The notes under the pieces were generated by a model, which was not told the DNA's origin, did no database searches, and was given only the letters and a program-made list of their open reading frames with translations. The translations under genes and the position numbers were made by a program. Shown one piece after another: positions 14,559 through 22,910 of a DNA stretch of 64,000 nt. This stretch comes from AG25 sp035517615. GTDB taxonomy: Bacteria > Gemmatimonadota > Gemmatimonadetes > Gemmatimonadales > GWC2-71-9. The stretch's first letter is position 1. Each line of letters opens with the position of its first letter. The stretch lies in NCBI GenBank assembly GCA_035517615.1, contig DATIYM010000020.1, positions 87,520 to 151,519 of the forward strand. Direction: 5' to 3'.

Positions 14559-15994
14559 TCCCCACTCCACTCCGTCCGTTTGTAAACGGAAAAGACGCCG
14601 TCCAGCTGGAAGGCGGCAGCGTACGCGAGCTGCTCGAGCGGCTCACGCGCGACCATGCCGAGCTCGGCCGCCATCTATTTGCCGAAGACGGGCGGCTGCG
14701 GAGCTTCGTGAACGTGTACGTGAACGATCGGGACATCCGCCATCTGGCGCAGCAGGACACGCGCGTGAGCGCGGGCGATACGGTGTCGATCATCCCCAGC
14801 ATCGCGGGTGGGGCGGGAACGATCAGCGTCACGCGCAAGCCCGCCGCGGCCCGGTCGCTTCCCAAGCTTTCGCACGAAGAAATTCTGCGCTATTCGCGCC
14901 ATCTCATTCTCCCCGACGTGGGACTCGAGGGCCAGCGCAAACTCAAGGCGGCTCGCGTTCTGCTCATCGGCGCCGGTGGACTCGGCTCGCCTGCCGCCCT
15001 GTATCTGGCCGCGGCGGGCGTCGGCACGATTGGCCTCGTGGACTTTGACGTCGTGGACTCGACCAATCTCCAGCGTCAGATCGTGCACGGCACATCGACG
15101 GTGGGCGTGTCCAAACTCGAATCGGCGCGGCGCCGCATCAGGGATTTGAATCCGAACGTGCAGGTCGAGGGATTCGAGACGCGGCTTACCTCCGAGAACG
15201 CGCTCGACATCATCAAGGATTTCGACATCGTCGCCGACGGAACGGACAATTTCGCCACCCGCTATCTCGTGAACGATGCCTGCGTGCTGCTCGGCAAACC
15301 GAACGTGTACGGCTCGATTTTCCGCTTCGAGGGACAGGCGTCGGTGTTCTATGCCAAACAAGGGCCGTGCTATCGCTGCCTCTATCCCGAGCCGCCGCCT
15401 CCGGGACTCGTCCCGTCCTGCGCGGAGGGCGGCGTGCTGGGGGTGCTGCCCGGAATCGTGGGCTCGATTCAGGCGCTCGAAGCGATCAAACTGGTGATCG
15501 GCAACGGCGAGACCCTCATCGGTCGACTGGTGCTGTTCGACGCGCTGCGGCTCAAGTTCCGCGAGCTGAAGCTCGAAAAGGATCCCAATTGCCCCATCTG
15601 CGGCCGGAATCCGACGATCACCTCGCTCATCGACTACGAGGCGTTCTGCGGCGTCACGCCGGAGCCTGGGTATCCCGGCGCCGAGGTGACCGCGCTCGAT
15701 CTGAAGGAAGAGATCGACGCCGGCAAGCCGATCGTGGTGCTCGACGTACGCGAGCCGCACGAAGCGGAAATCGCGACCATCGAGGGCGCCAAGCTCATTC
15801 CGCTTGGTGAGCTCCCCGATCGGTTACGTGAACTCGATGACCACGCCGAGATCGTCACTCATTGTCATCATGGTGCCCGCGCCGCCAAGGCGCTCGAGAT
15901 TCTCCGGGCCGCGGGATTCCAGAAGGCCCGAATGCTGGCGGGTGGGATCGACGCGTGGGCGGTAAATGTGGATCCGGAGATGCCTAGGTACTAA
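14540..15994 (+). CDS. CysO-like sulfur carrier fused to MoeZ-like E1 (ThiF/MoeB) and rhodanese domain
   Basis: 484 aa, three domains. Residues 1-91: ubiquitin-like sulfur carrier close to CysO (VTVLIPTPLRPFV, RSFVNVYVNDRDIR, ending SIIPSIAGG with Gly90-Gly91). About 110-360: MoeB/ThiF adenylating domain (LSHEEILRYSRHLILPDVG, ATP loop GAGGLGSPAALYL, DGTDNFATRYLVNDAC, zinc pairs CYRC and CPIC, PSCAEGGVLG). About 385-484: rhodanese domain with the loop CHHGAR. In mycobacteria CysO and MoeZ are separate proteins; here the carrier and its activating enzyme are one chain. The GG is followed by AGTISVTRK, so it is not free at the C-terminus unless cleaved. Start ATG 14540 lies in the end of the JAMM gene. 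Confidence 0.92.
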   Translation: MAVTVLIPTPLRPFVNGKDAVQLEGGSVRELLERLTRDHAELGRHLFAEDGRLRSFVNVYVNDRDIRHLAQQDTRVSAGDTVSIIPSIAGGAGTISVTRKPAAARSLPKLSHEEILRYSRHLILPDVGLEGQRKLKAARVLLIGAGGLGSPAALYLAAAGVGTIGLVDFDVVDSTNLQRQIVHGTSTVGVSKLESARRRIRDLNPNVQVEGFETRLTSENALDIIKDFDIVADGTDNFATRYLVNDACVLLGKPNVYGSIFRFEGQASVFYAKQGPCYRCLYPEPPPPGLVPSCAEGGVLGVLPGIVGSIQALEAIKLVIGNGETLIGRLVLFDALRLKFRELKLEKDPNCPICGRNPTITSLIDYEAFCGVTPEPGYPGAEVTALDLKEEIDAGKPIVVLDVREPHEAEIATIEGAKLIPLGELPDRLRELDDHAEIVTHCHHGARAAKALEILRAAGFQKARMLAGGIDAWAVNVDPEMPRY

Positions 15995-16029
15995 AGACGT
16001 CGAGAAAAAGACGTCGAGAAAAAGACATC
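15994..16029 (+). repeat. 14-base tandem repeat, 2.5 copies
   Basis: AAGACGTCGAGAAA repeated twice plus AAGACATC, starting at the stop codon of the CysO fusion gene. On the minus strand it gives two TTTTT runs about 50 bases after the tRNA-Leu and may help stop its transcription. Confidence 0.7.
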
Positions 16030-16056
16030 CGCCACTACCCTCGGGCGCCTCACCTC

Positions 16057-16142
<86 letters not shown>

Positions 16143-16157
16143 CGAAGGGAACGGGAA

Positions 16158-16187
16158 AAGATAGACGGCGGTATAACTGCAAGTCAA
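16158..16187 (-). promoter_or_regulatory. Promoter of tRNA-Leu
   Basis: On the minus strand TTGACT (16187-16182), 18-base spacer, TATCTT (16163-16158), ending 15 bases before the tRNA 5' end at 16142. It lies back to back with the smpB promoter. Confidence 0.6.
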
Positions 16188-16195
16188 CTATTGGC

Positions 16196-16224
16196 TTGAC
16201 CACCTCCTGGCGGGTTTCTATCTT
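16196..16224 (+). promoter_or_regulatory. Promoter of smpB
   Basis: TTGACC (16196-16201), 17-base spacer, TATCTT (16219-16224). The expected transcript start, near 16231, is only about 6 bases before the GTG start of smpB, so the mRNA may be almost leaderless. Confidence 0.55.
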
Positions 16225-16236
16225 GCCGATCTCTCG

Positions 16237-16695
16237 GTGGACAAGCTCTCCATAGCCCGGAATCCGCGGGCGCGACACGACTATCATCTCCTGGAAACCT
16301 GGGAGGCCGGCCTCGTCCTCACGGGCACGGAAGTGAAATCGCTGCGTGATCGGAAGGCGAGTCTGGGCGAGGCGTACGCGCACGTCCAGAACGGAGAAGT
16401 CTGGCTCGAGGGCATGACGATCTCCCCGTACGGACCGGGTAGCTATAACAACCCTCCCCCGGCACGCTCGCGCAAGTTGTTGCTGCACAAACGCGAGATC
16501 CGCAAACTGATCGGGGGAACGACGCAACGGGGTCTGACACTGGTCCCGCTCGAGCTGTACTTCAAGGATGGAGTAGCGAAAGTGGCCATCGCGCTCGCCC
16601 GCGCCAAGAAGGTTCACGATAAGCGCGACGAGTTGAAGCGTCGCGCGATCGATCGCGAGCTGGCGCGCGCGTTTCGCAACCGGGGCAAATCGTGA
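16237..16695 (+). CDS. smpB: SsrA-binding protein SmpB
   Basis: 152 aa, normal length. Contains ARNPRARHDYHLLETWEAGL, the signature GTEVKSLRDRKASLGEAYA and the basic C-terminal tail (KKVHDKRDELKRRAIDRELARAF) that enters the ribosome. It binds tmRNA and helps rescue stalled ribosomes. GTG start at 16237, very close to its promoter; no clear Shine-Dalgarno. The stop overlaps the amidase start (GTGATG). The tmRNA gene itself is not in the window. Confidence 0.96.
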   Translation: MDKLSIARNPRARHDYHLLETWEAGLVLTGTEVKSLRDRKASLGEAYAHVQNGEVWLEGMTISPYGPGSYNNPPPARSRKLLLHKREIRKLIGGTTQRGLTLVPLELYFKDGVAKVAIALARAKKVHDKRDELKRRAIDRELARAFRNRGKS

Positions 16696-17873
16696 TGCTG
16701 GTCCTGCTCGCGGCGCTTCTCGCCCCCGCGCAGATCGCGATTGCCACGCCGCGGGGCCAAACGCTCGTTCCGGTAACCACGGAGCGGGGCGGGGCCGCGG
16801 TGCCGCTGCCTCCACTCATTTCGGCGCTCAATCTCACCACGACGCTCGACGGCTCCGAGGCCACCGTAGGGTTGGACGGTGCGATTTTCATCTTCCAGCT
16901 GGGCATGCCGTTCGTGCGCGCGCGCGGGGCCATCTATTCCATGTCGATCGGTCCCTATCTCGCGCGCGACACGCTGTTCCTCCCGCTCGACTGGGTGGCG
17001 GTAACGATTCCTCAGGTGCTTAAGGGCCGCTACCGCTGGGACGATGCCACGGCACGGCTCGAGGAGCTGCCCCAGCCGGCCGCGAGCGCGGTGTCGGCCG
17101 TGCTGTCGAACGCGCCCAACCCGCTCACCGGACTCAGGCTCAGACACATCATTCTCGTCGACCCCGGCCATGGCGGCGCGGACCCCGGCAACCCGGGGCT
17201 CTATTTCCCTGGTGGACTGGTCGAGAAAGACATCACGCTGAACGTCGCCAAGCTGCTGCGGGCCGAACTGCTGCGTCGCGGGCTCGAAGCGCGCCTGACG
17301 CGGACGCGCGACACGTTGATCGATCTGGCCGATCGCGGCGCGTTGTGCAGCGGCGACTGCGACTTGTTCGTCAGCATCCACGTGAATTCAATGCCGCGGG
17401 GTCAGCACCAGTCGGCGGCGAGCGGCGTCGAGACCTACTTTCTGTCCGATGCGAAAACCGAAGATCAGCGCCGCGTGGCGCAGATGGAAAACGACGCCAT
17501 CCGTTTCGAGACCGATGGGTCGAATGCGTCCACGGGTGACCTGGGGTTCATCCTCCGCGATTTGCAGGCCAACGAATACCTCCGCGAATCGGCCCGGCTC
17601 GCGCAGCTCGTGCAACAGCGCGTGAGTCTCGTGCACCCGGGCGGGGATCGCGGCGTGCAGCAGGCGGGATTCATGGTGCTCACCACGGCGCGGCGCCCGG
17701 CGATCCTGGTCGAGACCGGCTTCGCCACCAACCGGACCGATGCCGCGTTCCTCGCGTCGAGCCTCGGGCAGCACAAGGTGGCCAGCGCGGTGGCCGACGG
17801 GATCGTCGCGTATCTCCTCGAGTTCGAGCGTAAACTCTCCGGAATGACCGCCGCGGGCCGGGCGCCGCAGTGA
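16692..17873 (+). CDS. N-acetylmuramoyl-L-alanine amidase (Amidase_3, AmiC-like)
   Basis: 393 aa. A signal peptide (MLVLLAALLAPAQIAIA), an N-terminal beta domain of about 130 residues (similar to the copper-amine-oxidase-like/AMIN type), then a zinc amidase domain: VDPGHGGADPG (zinc His), GLVEKDIT (zinc Glu), SIHVNS (zinc His) and ILVETGF (catalytic Glu). It cleaves the amide bond between MurNAc and the stem peptide in the periplasm. Start at GTG 16692 or ATG 16695. The stop overlaps the following lipoprotein gene by 4 bases. Confidence 0.92.
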   Translation: MMLVLLAALLAPAQIAIATPRGQTLVPVTTERGGAAVPLPPLISALNLTTTLDGSEATVGLDGAIFIFQLGMPFVRARGAIYSMSIGPYLARDTLFLPLDWVAVTIPQVLKGRYRWDDATARLEELPQPAASAVSAVLSNAPNPLTGLRLRHIILVDPGHGGADPGNPGLYFPGGLVEKDITLNVAKLLRAELLRRGLEARLTRTRDTLIDLADRGALCSGDCDLFVSIHVNSMPRGQHQSAASGVETYFLSDAKTEDQRRVAQMENDAIRFETDGSNASTGDLGFILRDLQANEYLRESARLAQLVQQRVSLVHPGGDRGVQQAGFMVLTTARRPAILVETGFATNRTDAAFLASSLGQHKVASAVADGIVAYLLEFERKLSGMTAAGRAPQ

Positions 17874-19366
17874 GCGCGGTCCGGCGTGCAGGCCTTTGTC
17901 TCCTGCTCGCGCTCGGCACCCAGACCGGATGCGTGTACTTCAACGCGATGTGGAGCGTGAACCACTATGCCGGCCAGGCGCGGAGCGCGGAGCGCGCGGG
18001 CCGCAACGATGAAGCGCGCGCCGCTTGGTCGGAGACCGCGATCCGCGCGGAGTCGCTCGTGGCTCGCCATCCGCACAGCCGCTACGTCCCGAAGGCGCTC
18101 GTGCTGCAGGGAGAAGGGCTGGCCGCGAGCGGTGGATGCGATCGCGCGATGGTCCCGCTCACCCGAGTCCTCGCCACCGTGTCGAACACCGAGCTGCGCG
18201 AACGTGCCGCGCTCGCCGCTGCCGGATGCTCGCTCGAGCGCAGCGACATCGCGGGCGCCGACAGCCTTGCGGGAATGGTCGTAGGCTCGTCCGACCGGGG
18301 GCGCGCGTCACGGGCATATTTCCTCGCGGGGCGCGTGGCCGAACTGCGAGGCGATCTGCGCGTCGCCGAGCATGCATACGCCGGCTCCGCCGATCCGAAC
18401 GCACGCGTCTCGCGCGCGCATGCGCTACTCGCGCTCGGCGAGCCGTGGACCGGGGTATTCGACACCCTGCTCGGGTCGCACGTGTCGGAAACGGAGTGGG
18501 CCAATCTCCTGGACCACGTTAGCCGCACCACGTCCGCAGACAGCGCCAGCGCCGTCCTGGACCAGGTGCTCACGCGCACCCGACTGGGCGCGGGATCCCG
18601 GGCGCGGCTGCTCGTAGCGGATGGGAATCGGCTGTTCGCCGCCACCGCGTGGACCAGCGCTGCGACCCGCTACAAGACGGCGGCGGGGCTCGTGCCCGAT
18701 TCCGTCATCGGGCACGAGGCGGTGGTCCGTGGGATGTGGGTGCGAGCGGTAACGTCGCGCACGGTGCCCGACTTGCGAGCGGTTCGCGCAGACTTGTCGC
18801 GCCTGATTCCGAGTCTGGACGGAGGCACCGCCCAGCTCGCGAGAACGCTCGACGGCGTTCTCGGTCGCGTGCTGCTCGAGGATGACGCATCCGACGTGGC
18901 GCGGTTACAGGCGGCGGAGGTCGCGCGTGATTCGCTGCACGCGCCGGAGCTTGCGGGAACGATGTTCCTGGATTTCGCACGCGACCGCCCCAACTCGCTC
19001 TTTGCCGCGAAGGCGCTCCTCGCGGCCGCCCCGCTGCGTCCCGATGTGCGCGATTCGATCTTCGACGTCCTGGCGGTGACCTATGCCGGATCCCCGTACA
19101 CGCTGGCGTGGCAGGGTGAGCCGAGCCCGGCGTACGCGGCGGCCGAGGATTCGCTTGCCATCGCGCTGGGCGGCGCGGCGCCGGAGCTGCCGCTCGCGGT
19201 TGGTGTGCCGGTTCCCGTGCCCGGCCGGCGCGGGCCACCGCTCGATTCGTTTGGCGAAGCAACTCCCGCGGCGGATGCGGTTCCTGGCCCCCCCGTGCAA
19301 CGGGCCGGCGATCCCAAGCCGGGACGAAAGCGCGGCGCGCAGCCGCCGCCCGCGGACCTCCAATGA
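17870..19366 (+). CDS. Predicted lipoprotein with TPR-like repeats
   Basis: 498 aa. A lipobox-type signal peptide (LCLLLALGTQTGC, Cys at about 21) predicts lipid anchoring. The body is Ala/Leu/Arg-rich helical repeats, TPR-like (HYAGQARSAERAGRNDEARAAW, RVAELRGDLRVAEHAY). The last 80 residues are Pro/Gly-rich and disordered. It may act as a scaffold at the envelope with the amidase encoded just before. Function not known. Confidence 0.75.
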   Translation: MSAVRRAGLCLLLALGTQTGCVYFNAMWSVNHYAGQARSAERAGRNDEARAAWSETAIRAESLVARHPHSRYVPKALVLQGEGLAASGGCDRAMVPLTRVLATVSNTELRERAALAAAGCSLERSDIAGADSLAGMVVGSSDRGRASRAYFLAGRVAELRGDLRVAEHAYAGSADPNARVSRAHALLALGEPWTGVFDTLLGSHVSETEWANLLDHVSRTTSADSASAVLDQVLTRTRLGAGSRARLLVADGNRLFAATAWTSAATRYKTAAGLVPDSVIGHEAVVRGMWVRAVTSRTVPDLRAVRADLSRLIPSLDGGTAQLARTLDGVLGRVLLEDDASDVARLQAAEVARDSLHAPELAGTMFLDFARDRPNSLFAAKALLAAAPLRPDVRDSIFDVLAVTYAGSPYTLAWQGEPSPAYAAAEDSLAIALGGAAPELPLAVGVPVPVPGRRGPPLDSFGEATPAADAVPGPPVQRAGDPKPGRKRGAQPPPADLQ

Positions 19367-20202
19367 GCGCGATCGAGTTCCTCGGCGCGACGTTCCAGAA
19401 TCCGGTCCTGCTGGCCGCGGGCACCGCTGGGTTCGGCCGGGAGGTGGAGCGCGTGGTCGCCCTCGAACGCCTCGGTGGCCTGATCACGAAGGCCGTGACG
19501 CCCGAGCCGCGCCGCGGCCACCCGAGCCCGCGGGTCGCGGAATTCCGCGGAGGCATGCTCAACGCGATCGGGCTCGCCAATCCAGGGATCGAGGCGGTCC
19601 TGCAACATGAGCTGCCCTGGCTCGCCGCGCACGTCAAACGGGCTCGTGTCATCGTGAACGTCGCCGGCGCCACGGTAGACGATTACGTCTGTGTGCTCGG
19701 TCGATTGAGCGCCGCGCCCGGAGTCGTAGCCTTCGAGATCAACGCGTCCTGCCCCAACACCAAAGCCGGTGGCCTCGAGTTCGGGGCCAGTCCCACGGCA
19801 CTGGGTGAGCTGGTGGGACGCTGCCGCGCGGCCACGCCCCGTCCGCTCATCGTGAAGCTGTCGCCCGTGCTACCCGACATCGCGGCGATGGCGGAAGTTG
19901 CCGCGCACGAGGGGGCGAATGCCGTGAGCGTTGTGAATACCTTTCCAGGCGAGAGTGGCGGACGACTCGGAAATGGAGTGGGAGGCGTGAGCGGACCCGC
20001 ACTACTGCCGCTGGGCGTGTTGGCGGTACACCGGATTGCCGGCCGACTCGACCTGCCGATCATCGGCATGGGGGGAATCCGGACCGGGCAGGATGCCCGG
20101 GAGTATCTCGACGCGGGAGCGACGCTGGTGGCGATCGGCACGGCCGCGCTGGCCGATCCGCGCGTTCCGGAACGGGTCGTGCGCGAGTTGACCAGTGGCT
20201 GA
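19363..20202 (+). CDS. pyrD: Dihydroorotate dehydrogenase, class 1B catalytic subunit
   Basis: 279 aa. TIM-barrel FMN enzyme: LAAGTAGFGREVE near the N-terminus, GLITKAVT, GLANPGIE, the catalytic Cys in INASCPNTK (position about 128), IVKLSP, VSVVNTFPGE and the FMN-phosphate loop GMGGIRTGQDA. It oxidises dihydroorotate to orotate. Class 1B enzymes normally work with the Fe-S/FAD subunit PyrK, which is not encoded here. It overlaps the start of pyrF by 8 bases. Confidence 0.92.
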   Translation: MSAIEFLGATFQNPVLLAAGTAGFGREVERVVALERLGGLITKAVTPEPRRGHPSPRVAEFRGGMLNAIGLANPGIEAVLQHELPWLAAHVKRARVIVNVAGATVDDYVCVLGRLSAAPGVVAFEINASCPNTKAGGLEFGASPTALGELVGRCRAATPRPLIVKLSPVLPDIAAMAEVAAHEGANAVSVVNTFPGESGGRLGNGVGGVSGPALLPLGVLAVHRIAGRLDLPIIGMGGIRTGQDAREYLDAGATLVAIGTAALADPRVPERVVRELTSG

Positions 20203-20872
20203 GCTGATCGTGGCGCTCGACGTTCCGAGCGCGTCTCGTGCCCTCGAGCTCGCCGACCAGTTGGACGAGCTGCAGTGGGTGAAGATCGGTCCCGTCCTGT
20301 TTGTGCGTGAGGGTCCGGCCATCGTGCGGCAGCTCATCGCCCGAGGCATCCGGGTCTTTCTCGATCTCAAGTGGCATGACATCCCGAGCACTGTGGCGGA
20401 TGCCGTCGCGGCCGCGCGCGAGCTCGGTGTGTCGCTCGCGACGGTGCACTGCTTCGGGGGCCGCGCGATGTTGGAGGCGGCCGTGCGTTCGGGCGGCGAC
20501 GCGCTCCCGCTCGTGGGCGTGACGGTGTTGACCTCCCATCACTCCGCCGATCTCGCGGCGGTGCTGGGGCGCGGCGTGCCCGATGTTGGTTTTGAGGCTG
20601 AGCGGCTGGCGCAGCTCGCGATCGCCGCCGGTCTCCGGGGCGTCGTGGCTTCGGGGCATGAGCTTGGCATTCTGCGATCGGCACTTGGCACCGAGCCCTG
20701 GATCGTCGTCCCGGGAATTCGCCCAACGGGAGAATCGCGCGACGATCAGGCGCGTACCATTACCGCCGCCGAAGCCGTGCGCCGCGGTGCGTCGCACCTG
20801 GTCGTCGGGCGGCCCATCACGGCGGCGCCGAATCCATCGCGGGTGTATCGAGAGCTCGTGAACGCGCTGTGA
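20195..20872 (+). CDS. pyrF: Orotidine 5'-phosphate decarboxylase
   Basis: 225 aa, class I. The catalytic DxKxxD motif appears as DLKWHDIPSTV, followed by VHCFGG, and the phosphate-binding PGIRPTGESRDDQ. It converts OMP to UMP. GTG start inside the end of pyrD, so the two last steps of UMP synthesis are coupled. Confidence 0.95.
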   Translation: MAELIVALDVPSASRALELADQLDELQWVKIGPVLFVREGPAIVRQLIARGIRVFLDLKWHDIPSTVADAVAAARELGVSLATVHCFGGRAMLEAAVRSGGDALPLVGVTVLTSHHSADLAAVLGRGVPDVGFEAERLAQLAIAAGLRGVVASGHELGILRSALGTEPWIVVPGIRPTGESRDDQARTITAAEAVRRGASHLVVGRPITAAPNPSRVYRELVNAL

Positions 20873-21282
20873 GAACGCTGGCCGCGCTGCTCGCGCTCGT
20901 GTGCATGGACTCCCGGCTCTCGGGTCAGGCCACGCTGCCCGACGCCGCTCAGCAGGCGGCGACGGCCTGGACGGCTCACAACCCCGAGGCGCTGGTCGGC
21001 TCGAGTAGCCGCGTGGCCCTGGAAATTCCCGGCGCGGATCCTTCCGGCCCGCTTCCTCCGGCCCAGGCGATCGAACTGCTGCGGCGCTATCTCAGGCCGG
21101 CGCGCGAACAGGGCGTGTCGATCCGGACGGTCAAAGAAGACGCTCCGGGGTCCGGATTTGTCGTGCTCGAACGCGCGTATTCGCTGGCCGGGACAAGCGA
21201 CGTGCGGCGGGAGACGCTGCTGCTGCGGTACCGCAAGGCTGGCGCCGACTGGCAGCTCACCGAATTGCGGGCAGCGCCGTAA
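20869..21282 (+). CDS. Secreted small protein, NTF2-like, function unknown
   Basis: 137 aa, GTG start overlapping pyrF by 4 bases. A signal peptide (RTLAALLALVCMDSRLSGQA). The mature part, with a helix TAWTAHNPEALVG, a strand region and a C-terminal strand pair ending LLLRYRKAGADWQLTELRAAP, looks like a DUF4783/SnoaL-like cone fold. No catalytic motif seen. Confidence 0.65.
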   Translation: MRTLAALLALVCMDSRLSGQATLPDAAQQAATAWTAHNPEALVGSSSRVALEIPGADPSGPLPPAQAIELLRRYLRPAREQGVSIRTVKEDAPGSGFVVLERAYSLAGTSDVRRETLLLRYRKAGADWQLTELRAAP

Positions 21283-21302
21283 ATCCATTGCATGGCAAGC
21301 CC

Positions 21303-21331
21303 TTGCGTGGCCTTCTGAGCCCGTCTATAAT
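21303..21331 (+). promoter_or_regulatory. Promoter of the alpha ribosomal operon
   Basis: TTGCGT (21303-21308), 17-base spacer, TATAAT (21326-21331). The consensus -10 box lies 43 bases before the rpmJ start. Confidence 0.65.
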
Positions 21332-21373
21332 GCGTGACTCGGAAAGAAAATCCCGCACAAACGGAGCGACGGA

Positions 21374-21490
21374 TTGAAGGTTCGTACCAGCGTCAAGCCG
21401 ATCTGTGAGCACTGCAGGGTGATCAGACGGCGGGGAGTCATTCGCGTGATTTGCAAGCGCAATCCCAAACACCGCCAGCGGCAGGGTTGA
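21374..21490 (+). CDS. rpmJ: Ribosomal protein L36 (bL36)
   Basis: 38 aa, too short for most gene callers. TTG start giving KVRTSVKPICEHCRVIRRRG and ending CKRNPKHRQRQG. Zinc-binding Cys11, Cys14, Cys27 and His33 are all present, so this is the zinc form. It heads the usual order rpmJ-rpsM-rpsK-rpsD-rpoA-rplQ. infA, its common partner upstream, is absent; pyrimidine genes precede it instead. Confidence 0.95.
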   Translation: MKVRTSVKPICEHCRVIRRRGVIRVICKRNPKHRQRQG

Positions 21491-21496
21491 CGATCA

Positions 21497-21880
21497 ATGG
21501 CCCGTATCGCCGGTGTCGATCTACCGCGTGAAAAGAAGGTGCTGTACGCCCTCCCGTACATCTTCGGTATCGGTTCGAGCAACGCCAAGCGGCTGCTCGC
21601 GGAAACGGGGGTGAATCCCGACACTCGCGTGCGCGACCTGCGCGACGCCGAAGTTGCACGGTTGCGGCAGGTGATCGAGCGGGACTACAAAGTGGAAGGC
21701 GCGCTGCGCACCGAAGTGGCGATGAACATCAAGCGCTTGATGGACATCGGCACGTACCGGGGCACGCGGCATCGTAAGGGGCTGCCCGTTCGCGGGCAGC
21801 GGACCCACACCAACGCGCGCACGAAGAAGGGACCGCGGCGCGCCATCGCGGGCAAGAAAAAGCCCCTGCTCAAAAAGTAA
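21497..21880 (+). CDS. rpsM: Ribosomal protein S13 (uS13)
   Basis: 127 aa, full length. MARIAGVDLPREKKV at the N-terminus, IFGIGSSNAKRLL helix-hairpin-helix, and the basic C-terminal tail RGQRTHTNARTKKGPRR that contacts tRNA in the P site. Starts 6 bases after rpmJ. Confidence 0.98.
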   Translation: MARIAGVDLPREKKVLYALPYIFGIGSSNAKRLLAETGVNPDTRVRDLRDAEVARLRQVIERDYKVEGALRTEVAMNIKRLMDIGTYRGTRHRKGLPVRGQRTHTNARTKKGPRRAIAGKKKPLLKK

Positions 21881-22273
21881 ATGGCCCAAGCGAAACCAGC
21901 AGGCGCCAAGCGCGCCAAGAAAGTCGTCGAGGCGGAAGGCATCGCGCATATCACGGCTACGTTCAACAATACGCTGATCACGATCACCGACATGCACGGG
22001 AACGGCATCACATGGGGTTCCTCGGGTAAAGCCGGCTTTCAGGGTTCGAAAAAGTCGACGCCCTTTGCGGCGACCGTTGCGGCCGAGCAGGCGGCGCGCG
22101 AGGCCCTGAATCTTGGCGTACGCCGGGTGCATGTGCGTGTGCAGGGTCCGGGTTCCGGGCGGGAGTCGGCGATTCAGGCGCTCGCCACCGCGGGCCTGCA
22201 GATCCGCTCGATTCGCGACGTCACGCCCATTCCCCATAACGGGTGCCGGCCGCCCAAGAAGCGGCGGGTCTGA
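21881..22273 (+). CDS. rpsK: Ribosomal protein S11 (uS11)
   Basis: 130 aa. HITATFNNTLITITD, GSSGKAGFQGSKKSTPFAA, and the C-terminal DVTPIPHNGCRPPKKRRV are diagnostic. It starts directly after the rpsM stop with no gap. Confidence 0.98.
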   Translation: MAQAKPAGAKRAKKVVEAEGIAHITATFNNTLITITDMHGNGITWGSSGKAGFQGSKKSTPFAATVAAEQAAREALNLGVRRVHVRVQGPGSGRESAIQALATAGLQIRSIRDVTPIPHNGCRPPKKRRV

Positions 22274-22274
22274 C

Positions 22275-22910
22275 GTGGCGCGCTATACCGGTCCTGTGTG
22301 CCGCTTGTGCCGCCGCGAGGGCACGAAGCTCTTTCTCAAGGGAACGCGCTGCCTCACGGAGAAGTGCGCCGTCGAGCGGCGGGCCTATCCGCCGGGGCAG
22401 CATGGGCAGTCGGGCGGCCGGCGTCGCAAGGCGTCGGAATACGCCAAGCAGCTGCGTGAGAAACAGAAGGTCCGGCGCATTTACGGGATCTCGGAGCGGC
22501 AGTTCCGCAACATTTTCAATCGCGTGCTGAAAGAACCGGGGGTCACCGGCGAGGCACTGCTCGTGGCGCTCGAGAGCCGCCTCGATAATCTCGTGTACCG
22601 GCTGGGCTTTGCCGTTTCGCGCAAGCAGGCGCGCCAGCTCGTGCGGCACCGTCACATCGCGGTCAACGGCCGGATTCTCGACGTACCCTCCTATCGGGTC
22701 AAGCCCGGCGACGAGGTCAAAGTCGTGGAGGCGAGCCGGGAGTTGGCGCAGGTCAGGGCGGCGCTCGAACAGTCGGTGCGAGGCCAGCCTGTTTCATGGA
22801 TCCAAGTGGACACCGAGAAGGCGCTGGGAAGGATGACGGAGCGGCCAACGCGTGACGCCATCCCCATCGCTGCGCAAGAACAGTTAATCGTCGAGCTCTA
22901 TTCCAAGTGA
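22275..22910 (+). CDS. rpsD: Ribosomal protein S4 (uS4)
   Basis: 211 aa, GTG start 1 base after rpsK. It keeps the N-terminal zinc site (Cys9, Cys12 and the later CLTEKC pair), then the signature RLDNLVYRLGFAVSRKQARQL and the S4 RNA-binding domain (HRHIAVNGRILDVPSYRVKPGD). Stop overlaps rpoA by 4 bases. S4 is often the autogenous repressor of this operon; I cannot see a defined leader structure. Confidence 0.98.
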   Translation: MARYTGPVCRLCRREGTKLFLKGTRCLTEKCAVERRAYPPGQHGQSGGRRRKASEYAKQLREKQKVRRIYGISERQFRNIFNRVLKEPGVTGEALLVALESRLDNLVYRLGFAVSRKQARQLVRHRHIAVNGRILDVPSYRVKPGDEVKVVEASRELAQVRAALEQSVRGQPVSWIQVDTEKALGRMTERPTRDAIPIAAQEQLIVELYSK

